This document shows positions 1 through 8,750 of a stretch of DNA of 33,965 nucleotides, in pieces. The notes under the pieces are model-generated. The model searched no databases and was not told the DNA's origin. It was given only the letters and a program-made list of their open reading frames with translations. Source of the stretch: Rhizobiaceae bacterium (GTDB taxonomy: Bacteria > Pseudomonadota > Alphaproteobacteria > Rhizobiales > Rhizobiaceae); NCBI GenBank assembly GCA_029212415.1, contig JARGOF010000033.1:24483-58447 (forward strand). Direction: 5' to 3'. A program made the position numbers and the translations under genes. How positions within the stretch are numbered: position 1 is the stretch's first letter; every line of letters begins with the position of its first letter.

Positions 1-41
1 GTGTCATGCAATTGCCGGAAGAACTCAATCACTCTGGTCAT
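1..41 (-). CDS. Partial fourth gene of the bufferin operon, possibly DoxX family
   Basis: Only the first 13 codons are inside the window, reading [13 protein letters not shown]. The ATG at 41 is preceded by a purine-rich AGAGAGA that could act as ribosome binding site. The frame overlaps the last 17 bases of bufC1, as expected for a translationally coupled gene. Bufferin operons commonly end with a DoxX-family membrane protein, and an amphipathic start of this kind would fit. With 13 residues the family cannot be confirmed, so the DoxX label is inference from neighbourhood. The gene continues past the left edge. Confidence 0.4.
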   Translation of the reverse strand, partial: MTRVIEFFRQLHD

Positions 42-855
42 GGATGGTCTCTCTCTTACTATTCGTATTGATTGAAATTCCGGCAAAAATGCCGGCTTCG
101 AGCATGCCGGAAATGGCTGTCGCAAGATCAAAATCTTCCGCCTCGTCTGCGGCTTGAGAGGCGGCCTGCCCCAAGGTCTCTCCATCCATCAGCATCGTCA
201 GGAAAACCGCAGCGCCCGGCGGCAATTGCCTGACCTCGACGTCATGGTGAGGCCGTGAGACAAGACCATCCTCTGCTGCATCCGGATCGATGTCGGCAAG
301 GCTTTGACCTGATCGATTGGCTGAGAATATGGAGACGACTGCAAAGGATGATCGCAAGACATGGGCGGCGGGATGGCGGGTGAAGCGGGCTTGCGGCAGA
401 TCTTCCGGGTTCACGGCACCCAGATCCTGGGCCTCCAGAACAGGGCTGTCCGCAGCATGAAAGGCATCCAGCCATTGACGTTCAAGGCGGGCCACATCAG
501 CAAGATAGGAAAGATGTTTGACCGGCGCAAAGGCCTCCAGAAATTGCGGGAACGTGCCGCCATATTCAAACAGCAAAGGGGAGCGGGGTCTTTCCGCCTG
601 AACATAGACCCGGGCCATTTTTCGAAAAAATGCGTCGCCGACCAGACGGTGGACCGCCGGGAAAATGTCGACCAGCGCATTGACCAGTCCGACGGTGACA
701 TTGTTGCGGTAAACATTGAAGCGCTTGTCGGCTTTCGCGCCGCCCGGACCGATCACGCCCTTGGGTGTTGGCAAATCCGGGTTGACGAGGGCATTGGTAA
801 AATCTCCCAATGGCGCAATTTTTCCGGGGGCGGAAATTTCAGCAGATTGCCGCAT
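25..855 (-). CDS. bufC1: BufC/HvfC family protein, DUF2063 N-terminal domain
   Basis: A 276-residue protein starting [11 protein letters not shown]. The open frame extends 32 codons further upstream, but that stretch lies inside bufB1 and looks non-native, so the inner ATG at 855 was chosen. It gives a 17-bp overlap with the end of bufB1, typical of coupled translation. The N-terminal half carries DUF2063 features: a FNVYRNNV motif near residues 46-53, then an aromatic-rich helical region with [19 protein letters not shown]. This family is the usual partner of DUF692 enzymes and is thought to help bring the precursor peptide to the enzyme. No signal peptide or membrane segment is visible, so it should be cytoplasmic. 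The family call is firm; the partner role is taken from studied bufferin systems. Confidence 0.85.
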   Translation of the reverse strand: MRQSAEISAPGKIAPLGDFTNALVNPDLPTPKGVIGPGGAKADKRFNVYRNNVTVGLVNALVDIFPAVHRLVGDAFFRKMARVYVQAERPRSPLLFEYGGTFPQFLEAFAPVKHLSYLADVARLERQWLDAFHAADSPVLEAQDLGAVNPEDLPQARFTRHPAAHVLRSSFAVVSIFSANRSGQSLADIDPDAAEDGLVSRPHHDVEVRQLPPGAAVFLTMLMDGETLGQAASQAADEAEDFDLATAISGMLEAGIFAGISINTNSKRETIHDQSD

Positions 856-1762
856 GGCGGCTCCCCAGCATGTAGTTTCCAGCCCGACGTTCAAGGATCT
901 CGTCGGCGCGCAGAGCCTCGCGGCGCAGCACCGGCCAGTCGGGTACATCATTGTCCCATTCGATCAGCGTCGGCACCGGGCCCATCTGACCAATCACGAT
1001 GTCATAGAGCTTCCAGACCGCGTCGTCGACCGGGCGGTCATGGGCGTCGATCAACAGCGGCCGACCGTCATCATCTGTATCGGTGGCATGACCGGCAAGA
1101 TGGATCTCCTCCACTTTCTCAAGCGGAAATTCGGACAGATAGGTCAAAGGCCGATAATGCTGATTGGTGGCGGAGACAAAGACATTGTTGATATCCAGCA
1201 GCAGGCCACAGCCGGTTCGGCGGGCAATCTGAGCAATGAAATCGGTTTCGCTCATGGTCGAGTGGTCGAACTGCAAATAGGTCGATGGATTTTCCAGCAG
1301 AATCTTGCGGCCGAGGACTTCCTGCACCTGATCGATATGGTCGCAGACCCTGTCGAGGGTTGGCTGATCATAGGGGACCGGCAAGAGGTCATTGTAGTAG
1401 CTGTTGTCATGGGTGGACCAGGCAAGATGTTCGGATACGAGACCCGGTTCATAGCGTTCCACAACTTTTTTCAACCGATCCAGATGTGCTTTGTCGAGCG
1501 CCTTCTCACTGCCGATCGAAAGTCCGACACCGTGAACGCAGAGCGGGAAATTCTGCCGGATGGCGCTCAAAGCGCGATGCGGTGCGCCGCCGTCGCCCAT
1601 ATAGTTTTCCGCGTGAACTTCCAGAAAACCGATGCGGTAGTCGTCCTGCAGAATTGCATCCACATGCTCCGCCTTCAGACCCGCGCCCGCACGCGCGGGA
1701 ACAGTGCTGTCATTGAAACGGGTTTCGATACGCGCGTTCGCCCTGGAGGTGGAAGGCGTCAT
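839..1762 (-). CDS. bufB1: MNIO family (DUF692) peptide-modifying iron enzyme, BufB
   Basis: A 307-residue multinuclear non-heme iron-dependent oxidase (MNIO, formerly DUF692) with a TIM-barrel pattern. The metal-ligand signatures run in order: FLEVHAENY (about 47-54), LCVHGVGLS (74-82), VSEHLAW (109-115), LLENPSTY (155-162), [12 protein letters not shown] (187-198), EIHLAGH (219-225), LIDAHD (237-242) and TLIEWDND (265-272). In characterised bufferin systems this enzyme converts precursor cysteines to thiooxazole-type groups that bind copper. The start at 1762 is preceded by AAAGGGA with good spacing; an ATG eight codons upstream lacks this. The gene sits 125 bp after bufA1, behind a long inverted repeat, and overlaps bufC1. 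It should act in the cytoplasm before the precursor is exported. Confidence 0.92.
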   Translation of the reverse strand: MTPSTSRANARIETRFNDSTVPARAGAGLKAEHVDAILQDDYRIGFLEVHAENYMGDGGAPHRALSAIRQNFPLCVHGVGLSIGSEKALDKAHLDRLKKVVERYEPGLVSEHLAWSTHDNSYYNDLLPVPYDQPTLDRVCDHIDQVQEVLGRKILLENPSTYLQFDHSTMSETDFIAQIARRTGCGLLLDINNVFVSATNQHYRPLTYLSEFPLEKVEEIHLAGHATDTDDDGRPLLIDAHDRPVDDAVWKLYDIVIGQMGPVPTLIEWDNDVPDWPVLRREALRADEILERRAGNYMLGSRHAAIC

Positions 1763-1822
1763 ATTGATTTCCCTTTCATGAGGCATTGGCCTTGTGGCAC
1801 GGGGCTTCTGACATCAGTCTTG

Positions 1823-1880
1823 TGACATGCGCATGCGGCGATTCCCGTCTTGGGACCTGTCGTCAAGCATGCGCATGTCA
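1823..1880 (-). repeat. 14-bp inverted repeat between bufA1 and bufB1
   Basis: The arms TGACATGCGCATGC (1823-1836) and GCATGCGCATGTCA (1867-1880) are perfect reverse complements, separated by 30 nt that contain a smaller TCCC/GGGA hairpin. In the transcript the stem begins 7 nt after the bufA1 stop codon and ends about 60 nt before bufB1. No T-tract follows, so it is not a standard intrinsic terminator. A likely role, by inference, is to stabilise the bufA1 3' end or slow read-through so that the precursor is made in excess of the enzyme. Confidence 0.8.
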
Positions 1881-1887
1881 AAGGTCA

Positions 1888-2190
1888 TTAGGCCGGCAGA
1901 TCACGGTCCAGTGCTTCCAGAGATCCAGTGCGACCATCTGGCAGTTTCATCGTGGTGCAGGTTCCGTCGTCAACCAGGGACCAGGCGTTGCCCTGATAGT
2001 CGACTTTTGACGTACCGGCGCAGGTCGTGCCGGGTCCGGCTGCGCAGTCATTCTCGCCGGCCATGGCAACGCCGAAGCATTTTTCCTTGGCCGAAGCCGT
2101 GCTTGTGGATGTCACCAGTGTCGCGCCGGATAAAGCCATGGCAACGGCACCGGCAATGGCGGATGCGCCTATGATTGTTTTCTTGGACAT
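1888..2190 (-). CDS. bufA1: Bufferin-type copper-binding RiPP precursor (DUF2282), BufA1
   Basis: A 100-residue secreted protein. Residues 1-34 form a Sec-type signal peptide: MSKK, a hydrophobic Ala/Gly-rich core, and ASA before the likely cleavage site. The mature part carries four cysteines, Cys38, Cys49, Cys57 and Cys78, in the DUF2282 context [24 protein letters not shown], and DGTC. In the Caulobacter bufferin this core is modified by the partner MNIO enzyme and the product binds copper in the periplasm. The start codon is fixed by a strong TGAGGAG seven bases upstream. It is the first gene of the operon, followed by bufB1 and bufC1. The family assignment is strong; the metal bound in this organism has not been shown and is inferred. 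Confidence 0.92.
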   Translation of the reverse strand: MSKKTIIGASAIAGAVAMALSGATLVTSTSTASAKEKCFGVAMAGENDCAAGPGTTCAGTSKVDYQGNAWSLVDDGTCTTMKLPDGRTGSLEALDRDLPA

Positions 2191-2214
2191 GTTGATCTCC
2201 TCAGCTTTTGTCCT

Positions 2215-2228
2215 CCCCCGTATGGGGG
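2215..2228. promoter_or_regulatory. G/C-tract dyad in the bufA1 leader
   Basis: CCCCC-GTAT-GGGGG is a perfect 5-bp inverted repeat with a 4-base centre, 25 bases upstream of the bufA1 start codon. C/G-tract dyads with an A/T centre resemble operators of the CsoR/RcnR metal-sensor family, which would suit a copper-related operon, but no such regulator gene is in the window. It could equally be a small leader hairpin. Confidence 0.4.
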
Positions 2229-2278
2229 CGATGGAACCAGTGTGAAGAAAATGCCGATAAAGTGGAAATCAATAGCCT

Positions 2279-2306
2279 GTTATCTTGAGTGTGTATTTCG
2301 TGACAA
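2279..2306 (-). promoter_or_regulatory. bufA1: Candidate promoter of the buf operon
   Basis: On the minus strand, TTGTCA (2306-2301) and GATAAC (2284-2279) are separated by 16 bases and match sigma-70 elements at 5/6 and 4/6 positions. The expected start, near 2272, gives a leader of about 80 nt that contains the G/C-tract dyad. Bufferin operons elsewhere can be driven by ECF sigma factors, so another promoter type is possible. Confidence 0.3.
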
Positions 2307-2373
2307 TGGCGTCAACGCGCGTGATCGTGAATCGCTGCGTAGAGGATCACCGATCTTTGGTGGAAGCCATCCG

Positions 2374-3423
2374 TCAGCCCAATATATCCGCAAAGGCGCT
2401 GACGTGTTCCTGGGTGGTGGCAAATCCTGTCACCATTCGGACGATTATTTCATTGTCTTGGAGGATATCTCCGAGCGAATGCGGTTTCTTCCATTCGTAG
2501 AATTGCGCGCCCTGCTGCAACAGGGCCGCATATTTTTCGCGGGTCATCACGGCAAAAACTTCATTGGCATCGCTTTTCCAGGCCAGCCGCGCATTGGAAG
2601 ATTGCCGGATTGCATCCTGCAAGAGGCCAGACATCGCGTTGGCCTGTGATGCCAGATGCAGCCACAGATCGTTTTCAAAATAGGCTTCAAACTGGGCAGA
2701 AATGAAACGGGTCTTGGAAAAGAGTTGCGCCGAGCGTTTGCGCAGAAAGGGCAATTCCCTGGCCTTGTCAGGATCGAAGACAACGATCGCCTCGGCGCAC
2801 CAGCAGCCGTTTTTCGTCGCGCCGAAGGACAAAATATCAACGCCGCGCCGCCAGGTCATCTCTGCGGGACTGAGTTCAAGGGCGACCAATGCGTTGGCAA
2901 AGCGGGCGCCATCCATATGCAGCGGCAAATCATGTTTGCGGCAGATTGCGGCAATGTCATCCACTTCGGCTGCCCGGTAGACCGTGCCGACTTCGGTTGC
3001 CTGCGTTAGGCTGACCGCCATCGGCTGGCCGGCATGAATGGCGTTTGGAGGAAAGCGTCGTATTTCCTCTTCAAGTAACTGAGGGTTAATTTTGCCATCA
3101 ATCCCGTCGACCGGGGCAAGACGCGCACCGTGGGAAAAAAACTCCGGAGCGCCGCACTCATCTTCAAACATGTGCGCTTCACGGTGGCAGAAGGAAACGC
3201 CGCCCGGTCTGTTGAAAGTCGACAAAGCCAGTGAATTGGCAGCTGTACCTGTTCCCACAAAGAAAACGGCGACATCACGTTCGAACAGCGCATTGAATTT
3301 CGCCTCGACCTTTTTATCGAGGTCACTTGCGCCATAGGCGGCGGCAAAGCCGGCGGCATGGCGCGCCAATGCATCGGTTATGTCTGGATGGGCGCCTGCC
3401 CAATTGTCTGAAGAAAAATACAT
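2374..3423 (-). CDS. ltaE: Low-specificity L-threonine aldolase / beta-eliminating lyase family PLP enzyme
   Basis: A 349-residue fold-type I PLP enzyme. Such enzymes split L-threonine or L-allo-threonine to glycine and acetaldehyde. Visible landmarks are FFVGTGTAAN (about 54-63, cofactor phosphate loop), HMDGARFANA (169-178, with Asp171 for the pyridine nitrogen) and SFGATKNG (199-206), where Lys204 should form the Schiff base. The start MYFSSDNWAG at 3423 was chosen because the family begins this way and GGAAG lies just upstream; 27 further upstream codons are open but do not look native. It is encoded alone, upstream of bufA1 on the same strand, with 183 bp between them. The 'low-specificity' label is inferred from family membership; related enzymes act on other beta-hydroxy amino acids. 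Confidence 0.88.
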   Translation of the reverse strand: MYFSSDNWAGAHPDITDALARHAAGFAAAYGASDLDKKVEAKFNALFERDVAVFFVGTGTAANSLALSTFNRPGGVSFCHREAHMFEDECGAPEFFSHGARLAPVDGIDGKINPQLLEEEIRRFPPNAIHAGQPMAVSLTQATEVGTVYRAAEVDDIAAICRKHDLPLHMDGARFANALVALELSPAEMTWRRGVDILSFGATKNGCWCAEAIVVFDPDKARELPFLRKRSAQLFSKTRFISAQFEAYFENDLWLHLASQANAMSGLLQDAIRQSSNARLAWKSDANEVFAVMTREKYAALLQQGAQFYEWKKPHSLGDILQDNEIIVRMVTGFATTQEHVSAFADILG

Positions 3424-3614
3424 GGGACACTTCCGCGTTTCAAATGATCTGAACAATGTGATGCCACGAAAATCACGGCAGGCAAAGAGCCCGTGTATGA
3501 GCAACGACCAGGTTCATTTGCCGAAAATCAGTTGCAAACCAGCCCTATGGGGGCTGGGAAACACACAAATTTGCCTTCTCTATCTTGCTCCGGGCGTCGC
3601 TTTCTGGCATAGAG

Positions 3615-3641
3615 AATTAGGACAGCTATACTGTCCTAATT
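3615..3641. promoter_or_regulatory. 27-bp perfect palindrome, candidate operator
   Basis: Arms AATTAGGACAG (3615-3625) and CTGTCCTAATT (3631-3641) are perfect reverse complements around CTATA. Length, spacing and A/T-rich outer ends fit a binding site for a dimeric helix-turn-helix repressor such as a TetR or MarR member. It lies 191 bp from the ltaE start and 331 bp from the gltB start, so the controlled gene is unclear. No T-tract follows on either strand, which argues against a terminator. Confidence 0.55.
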
Positions 3642-3865
3642 GGATGCTGAGGCTTGCCTGCAAATCCGGTATCCACAAGGCCGCATTCGCGGCTATAATG
3701 TGAATGCGCAAGAAAACGAAGGCGCGCATTTAGGTTGACGCAAAAGCCAGAGGGCAGATGCGAGATCAGGATCTGCTATCGGATTATCGCAAAACGTTCC
3801 ATTGCGAAACCGGTTGAGATCGGGACGCAAAATGCTGTATTCGGCTCATTGTTCGAATTTTACGC

Positions 3866-3893
3866 ATGACAAAACTGTACCGGACGTTAGATA
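3866..3893 (+). promoter_or_regulatory. gltB: Weak candidate promoter for gltB
   Basis: ATGACA (3866-3871) and TAGATA (3888-3893) are spaced by 16 bases, about 80 bases upstream of the gltB start codon. The match is modest and other arrangements in the region are possible. Confidence 0.25.
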
Positions 3894-3972
3894 ACCGGCA
3901 CGGACAATCAGGTCGCCCCGGGAAACCGGATGGTTTCACGGCCATGATAACGGCCATGACAGGAGGGAAAAG

Positions 3973-6900
3973 ATGACGGATAAATCGCCATCACAGGCAG
4001 CAATTGTGGACCAGTCGACACATGTGCTGACAGCCAAACGCAGCGGCGTTTCGGCTTTCCCGGAAAAACAGGGCCTTTATGATCCGCGCAATGAGCACGA
4101 TGCCTGCGGCGTCGGCTTTGTGGCGCATATGCGCGGCGTGAAATCCCATCAGATCATCGAGGACGGGTTGCTCATGCTTGAGAACCTGACCCATCGCGGT
4201 GCCGTCGGTGCTGATCCCCTTATGGGAGACGGCGCAGGCATGCTGGTGCAGATTCCAGATCAGTTGTTGCGCGAAGAAATGGCGCTGCAGGACATCGCCT
4301 TGCCTGAAGTCGGTCACTATGCCGTTGGTTATCTGTTCATGCCGCAGGAACCCGAACTGCGTGTCCACATCGAGGAAATCATCGCCGAAGTGGTCGCCAG
4401 CGAAGGCCAGCAGATAATTGGATACCGCGACGTGCCGGTTGACAATTCTTCGCTATCGCAGGCTCCAGCCATTGCTGCAACGGAGCCCTTTCACCGGCAG
4501 GTCTTCATCGGTCGACACGCCGATTGCGAAACCGAAGAGGAATTCGAGCGTCGGCTGTTTATCCTGCGCAAGGTGATTTCCAACCGGATTTTTGATGAAA
4601 CCGATGGGCGCGACAACGGCTTCTATATTGTTTCCCTTTCCAGCAGGACGATTGTTTACAAGGGCATGTTCCTGGCTTTTCAGGTGGGAGCCTATTTCAA
4701 GGACCTGAAGGACGAGCGGTTTTCATCGGCTCTGGCGCTGGTCCATCAGCGTTTCTCGACCAATACTTTCCCGTCCTGGAAGTTGGCGCATCCCTACCGG
4801 ATGGTTGCCCACAATGGCGAAATCAACACGTTGCGCGGCAATGTCAACTGGATGGCCGCCCGTCAGGCTTCCGTCTCTTCACCGCTGTTCGGCAAAGACA
4901 TCAGCAAGTTATGGCCGATTTCCTATGAGGGGCAATCGGATACCGCCTGTTTCGACAATGCGCTGGAGTTCCTGGTGCAGGGTGGATATTCGCTCACCCA
5001 TGCGGTGATGATGTTGATCCCCGAAGCCTGGGCCGGCAACAAATTGATGCATGACGACCGCAAGGCCTTCTACGAGTATCACGCAGCGCTGATGGAGCCG
5101 TGGGACGGACCGGCCGCTGTGGCCTTTACCGATGGCCGCCAGGTGGGCGCAACGCTTGACCGCAATGGTCTGCGTCCTGCCCGCTATATTGTTACAGACG
5201 ATGATCGTGTCATCATGGCCTCGGAGGCCGGTGTTCTGCCGGTTGATGAAAAATCCATCGTGCGCAAATGGCGTTTGCAGCCGGGCAAGATGTTGCTGAT
5301 CGACATGGAAAAGGGTCGGATCGTTTCCGATGCCGAGATCAAGCGGGAGCTTGCCAATACCAACCCCTATCAGAAGTGGCTTGATCGCACGCAGATCGTG
5401 CTGGAGGACATGCCGGTATCGGCACGCCCGGTGCGCCAGTCGCATCATGCCGCACTGCTCGACCAGCAGCAGGCCTTCGGCTACAGCCAGGAAGATCTGA
5501 AGCTGTTGATGTCGCCGATGGCCACCACGGGCCAGGAAGCGCTTGGTTCGATGGGAACCGATACGCCCATTTCGGCCATGTCGGACAAGGCAAAGCTGCT
5601 TTACACCTATTTCAAACAGAATTTCGCGCAGGTTACCAATCCGCCGATTGATCCGATTCGTGAAGAATCGGTGATGAGCCTTGTCTCGTTCATCGGGCCA
5701 CGGCCAAACCTGTTTGATCTGGAAGGCCTTGCGGATCGCCGCCGGCTTGAGGTTCGCCAACCGATCCTGACCAATCAGGATCTGGAAAAAATCCGCGCCA
5801 TCGGTGATATTTCCGACAACCAGTTTCAAACCAAGACGCTGGATATCACCTATCGTCACAATCGCGATGCGAGCTATCTTGCCGAAGCGATCGAGCGGCT
5901 GTGCGCCCGCGCCGAAGGTGCGGTCAAGAGCGGTTACAACATCATCATCCTGTCTGACCGGCTGGTCTCTGCCGACAGGATCGCCATACCACCGCTGCTG
6001 GCAACGGCGGCTGTGCATCATCACCTCATTCGCAAGGGTTTGCGCACATCGGTCGGTCTGGTGGTTGAATCGGGCGAGCCAAGAGAGGTGCATCATTTCG
6101 CGGCACTGGCGGGCTACGGCGCCGAGGCCATCAATCCCTATCTGGCCTTTGATACGCTTGCAGACATGCACGAAAAGGGCGCTTTCCCAGCCGCCGTTGA
6201 TGCTTATGAGACCGTGCATCGCTACATCAAGGCAATCGACAAGGGCCTGCTGAAAGTCATGTCCAAAATGGGCATCTCGACCTATCAGTCCTATTGCGGC
6301 GCTCAGATATTTGACGCGGTGGGCCTTACCAGCGCATTTGTAGACAAATATTTTGCCGGCACGACCACCCTGATCGAGGGTGTCGGGATTGATGAAATCG
6401 CCATCGAATCGCATCGCCGACATGCACAGGCATTCGGGCATGATCCTGTGCTGGCCACATCGCTGGATGTGGGCGGCGAGTATCTTTACCGCATGCGCGG
6501 TGAGAACCATGTCTGGTCGCCGGATTCGGTTGCATTGCTGCAGCATGCCGTGCGCGGCAATCAGCCGGATAAATATCGTGAATTTGCCCACATGGTGAAT
6601 GCCCATACCGAGGGCATGAACACCATTCGTGGCCTGTTCCAGATCAGCGATGCCCAGAGCGCCGGCCGTCCGGCCGTTGCGCTTGACGAGGTCGAGCCTG
6701 CGGTTGACATTGTTCGGCGGTTTTCCACCGGCGCCATGTCATTTGGATCGATCAGCCGGGAAGCCCATACCACCCTGGCCATTGCCATGAACCGGATTGG
6801 CGGCAAGTCCAATACCGGGGAAGGTGGCGAAGAGCCGGATCGCTACATGCCGCTGGCCGATGGTTCGATGAACCCGGAACGCTCCGCGATCAAGCAGGTC

Positions 6901-8697
6901 GCATCGGGACGTTTTGGCGTGACGGCGGACTATCTGGTCAATTCCGACATGATCCAGATCAAGGTGGCGCAGGGTGCAAAACCCGGCGAAGGCGGACAAT
7001 TGCCTGGTCACAAGGTCGATGCGACCATTGCCAAAACCCGCCATTCGACGCCGGGTGTCGGCCTGATATCGCCGCCGCCGCATCATGATATCTATTCCAT
7101 CGAGGATCTGGCGCAGCTGATTTTCGATTTGAAGAACGTCAACACGCGGGCCGATATTTCGGTCAAGCTGGTGTCGGAAGTCGGCGTCGGCACCGTTGCT
7201 GCGGGCGTGGCCAAGGCCCGGGCAGATCACATCACCATTTCCGGCTATGACGGCGGCACCGGTGCATCACCGCTGACGTCTCTGAAGCATGCCGGCTCTC
7301 CGTGGGAAATGGGGCTGGCTGAAACGCACCAGACCCTCGTCTTGAACGGCCTGCGCTCGCGCGTGGCGCTGCAGGTTGACGGTGGATTGCGCACGGGGCG
7401 CGATGTGATTGTCGGTGCCTTGCTTGGCGCTGATGAGTTCGGTTTTGCCACGGCGCCGCTGATTGCTGCCGGGTGTCTGATGATGCGCAAGTGTCATCTC
7501 AACACCTGCCCGGTCGGCATAGCCACGCAGGATCCGGTGCTGCGCAAACGCTTCAAGGGAACGCCCGAACACGTCATCAATTATTTCTTCTTCGTGGCCG
7601 AGGAAGTGCGCGAAATGCTCGCCGCCATGGGCTATCGCAAGCTCAATGACATTATCGGCCAATCGGATCTGCTCAAGAAGGATGAGATGATCAGTCACTG
7701 GAAAGCCAAAGGGCTTGATTTCAGCAAGGTTTTCTACAAACCGGACGCCCCCAGGGAAGCCATCTACTGGACGCAGCGTCAACAGCATCCGATTGACGAT
7801 GTTCTCGACCGCAAGCTGATCGAGAATGCCGCTGTGGCGCTGGAAAGTGGAACACCGGTTGTCATCCAGACGGCCATTCGCAATGTCGATCGCTCAACCG
7901 GCGCCATGCTGTCGGGCGAGATTGCGCGCCGTTATGGTCTCAAGGGACTTGCCGACGACACGATTTCGGTCACCTTGCGGGGAACGGCAGGGCAGTCTTT
8001 CGGTGCATTTCTGGCAAGTGGCGTCTCCTTCGACCTGATTGGAGACGGCAATGATTATGTCGGCAAGGGCCTGTGTGGCGGACGTATTGTCATCCGGCCT
8101 CCGGAAGATAGCCAGATTATTGCCGAAGATTCCATCATCGTCGGCAATACGGTTCTTTATGGTGCGATTGAAGGGGAATGTTATTTCCGCGGTGTCGCCG
8201 GGGAACGGTTTGCCGTGCGCAATTCCGGCGCCATTGCCGTTGTTGAAGGTGTCGGCGATCACGGTTGCGAATATATGACCGGCGGTATTGTCGTCGTCAT
8301 CGGGCAGACGGGACGCAATTTCGCGGCCGGCATGTCTGGCGGTGTCGCCTATGTGCTTGATGAAGCCGGAGATTTTGCCGAACGGTGCAATATGGCCATG
8401 GTGGAACTTGAACCGGTTCCCGAGGAAGATGACATTCTGGAAGAATTCCATCATCACGGCGGCGACCTGGACCACAAGGGACGGGTGGATGTATCCGGTG
8501 ACATGACACGGCATGATGAGGAACGGCTCAAACAGCTGATCGCCAACCATGTCCATTATACCGGTTCGGACAGAGGCAGGGACATTCTGGACAATTGGGC
8601 CGAATACCGCCCGAAATTCCGCAAGGTGATGCCGGTGGAATATCGCCGTGCACTTGAGGAAATGGAGCGCATGCGCATGGGCGTTGCTGCCGAATAA
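3973..8697 (+). CDS. gltB: Glutamate synthase (NADPH) large subunit
   Basis: A 1574-residue GOGAT alpha subunit that forms glutamate from glutamine and 2-oxoglutarate, together with GltD. The N-terminal 44 residues look like the removable propeptide; Cys45 in EHDACGVGF is then the N-terminal nucleophile of the class II glutaminase domain (about 45-430). A linking central domain follows, then the FMN-binding synthase barrel (about 850-1220). The [3Fe-4S] cysteines are Cys1168, Cys1174 and Cys1179 ([15 protein letters not shown]). The C-terminal beta-helix (about 1290-1480) has repeated G-rich turns. The start is set by CAGGAGGG upstream. Length and domains are full for the family. The gene lies 53 bp before gltD and should be co-transcribed with it. 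Confidence 0.98.
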   Translation: MTDKSPSQAAIVDQSTHVLTAKRSGVSAFPEKQGLYDPRNEHDACGVGFVAHMRGVKSHQIIEDGLLMLENLTHRGAVGADPLMGDGAGMLVQIPDQLLREEMALQDIALPEVGHYAVGYLFMPQEPELRVHIEEIIAEVVASEGQQIIGYRDVPVDNSSLSQAPAIAATEPFHRQVFIGRHADCETEEEFERRLFILRKVISNRIFDETDGRDNGFYIVSLSSRTIVYKGMFLAFQVGAYFKDLKDERFSSALALVHQRFSTNTFPSWKLAHPYRMVAHNGEINTLRGNVNWMAARQASVSSPLFGKDISKLWPISYEGQSDTACFDNALEFLVQGGYSLTHAVMMLIPEAWAGNKLMHDDRKAFYEYHAALMEPWDGPAAVAFTDGRQVGATLDRNGLRPARYIVTDDDRVIMASEAGVLPVDEKSIVRKWRLQPGKMLLIDMEKGRIVSDAEIKRELANTNPYQKWLDRTQIVLEDMPVSARPVRQSHHAALLDQQQAFGYSQEDLKLLMSPMATTGQEALGSMGTDTPISAMSDKAKLLYTYFKQNFAQVTNPPIDPIREESVMSLVSFIGPRPNLFDLEGLADRRRLEVRQPILTNQDLEKIRAIGDISDNQFQTKTLDITYRHNRDASYLAEAIERLCARAEGAVKSGYNIIILSDRLVSADRIAIPPLLATAAVHHHLIRKGLRTSVGLVVESGEPREVHHFAALAGYGAEAINPYLAFDTLADMHEKGAFPAAVDAYETVHRYIKAIDKGLLKVMSKMGISTYQSYCGAQIFDAVGLTSAFVDKYFAGTTTLIEGVGIDEIAIESHRRHAQAFGHDPVLATSLDVGGEYLYRMRGENHVWSPDSVALLQHAVRGNQPDKYREFAHMVNAHTEGMNTIRGLFQISDAQSAGRPAVALDEVEPAVDIVRRFSTGAMSFGSISREAHTTLAIAMNRIGGKSNTGEGGEEPDRYMPLADGSMNPERSAIKQVASGRFGVTADYLVNSDMIQIKVAQGAKPGEGGQLPGHKVDATIAKTRHSTPGVGLISPPPHHDIYSIEDLAQLIFDLKNVNTRADISVKLVSEVGVGTVAAGVAKARADHITISGYDGGTGASPLTSLKHAGSPWEMGLAETHQTLVLNGLRSRVALQVDGGLRTGRDVIVGALLGADEFGFATAPLIAAGCLMMRKCHLNTCPVGIATQDPVLRKRFKGTPEHVINYFFFVAEEVREMLAAMGYRKLNDIIGQSDLLKKDEMISHWKAKGLDFSKVFYKPDAPREAIYWTQRQQHPIDDVLDRKLIENAAVALESGTPVVIQTAIRNVDRSTGAMLSGEIARRYGLKGLADDTISVTLRGTAGQSFGAFLASGVSFDLIGDGNDYVGKGLCGGRIVIRPPEDSQIIAEDSIIVGNTVLYGAIEGECYFRGVAGERFAVRNSGAIAVVEGVGDHGCEYMTGGIVVVIGQTGRNFAAGMSGGVAYVLDEAGDFAERCNMAMVELEPVPEEDDILEEFHHHGGDLDHKGRVDVSGDMTRHDEERLKQLIANHVHYTGSDRGRDILDNWAEYRPKFRKVMPVEYRRALEEMERMRMGVAAE

Positions 8698-8750
8698 GGC
8701 AGGTCGCAAGGGTGGGCGCCCGCTGGGTGGAACAAGAGTAAGGAACGCAT

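Larger units (their letters stand above)
3424..3972. other. Intergenic region between ltaE and gltB (divergent)
   Basis: No convincing gene lies in these 549 bases. They hold a hairpin with 7-bp arms CCAGCCC/GGGCTGG at 3539-3557, a perfect 27-bp palindrome at 3615-3641, a weak promoter candidate at 3866-3893, a small hairpin GAAACC/GGTTTC at 3922-3937, and the decamer ACGGCCATGA twice (3938-3947 and 3950-3959) just ahead of the gltB ribosome binding site. The region must contain promoters for both flanking genes. Confidence 0.7.

Noticed and set aside
716-1825. A 369-codon open frame on the plus strand opposite bufB1 and bufC1
   Set aside because: It lies antisense to two recognised genes, has no family features, and its composition follows the third-position pattern of the opposite strand.
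3380-3703. A 107-codon frame running from ltaE into the ltaE-gltB gap
   Set aside because: It crosses the ltaE start region and the palindrome at 3615-3641, has no good ribosome binding site, and shows no family features.
4909-6606. A 565-codon open frame opposite gltB
   Set aside because: It is antisense to conserved GltB sequence and rich in His/Gln/Arg as expected of a mirror frame; no domain is recognised.
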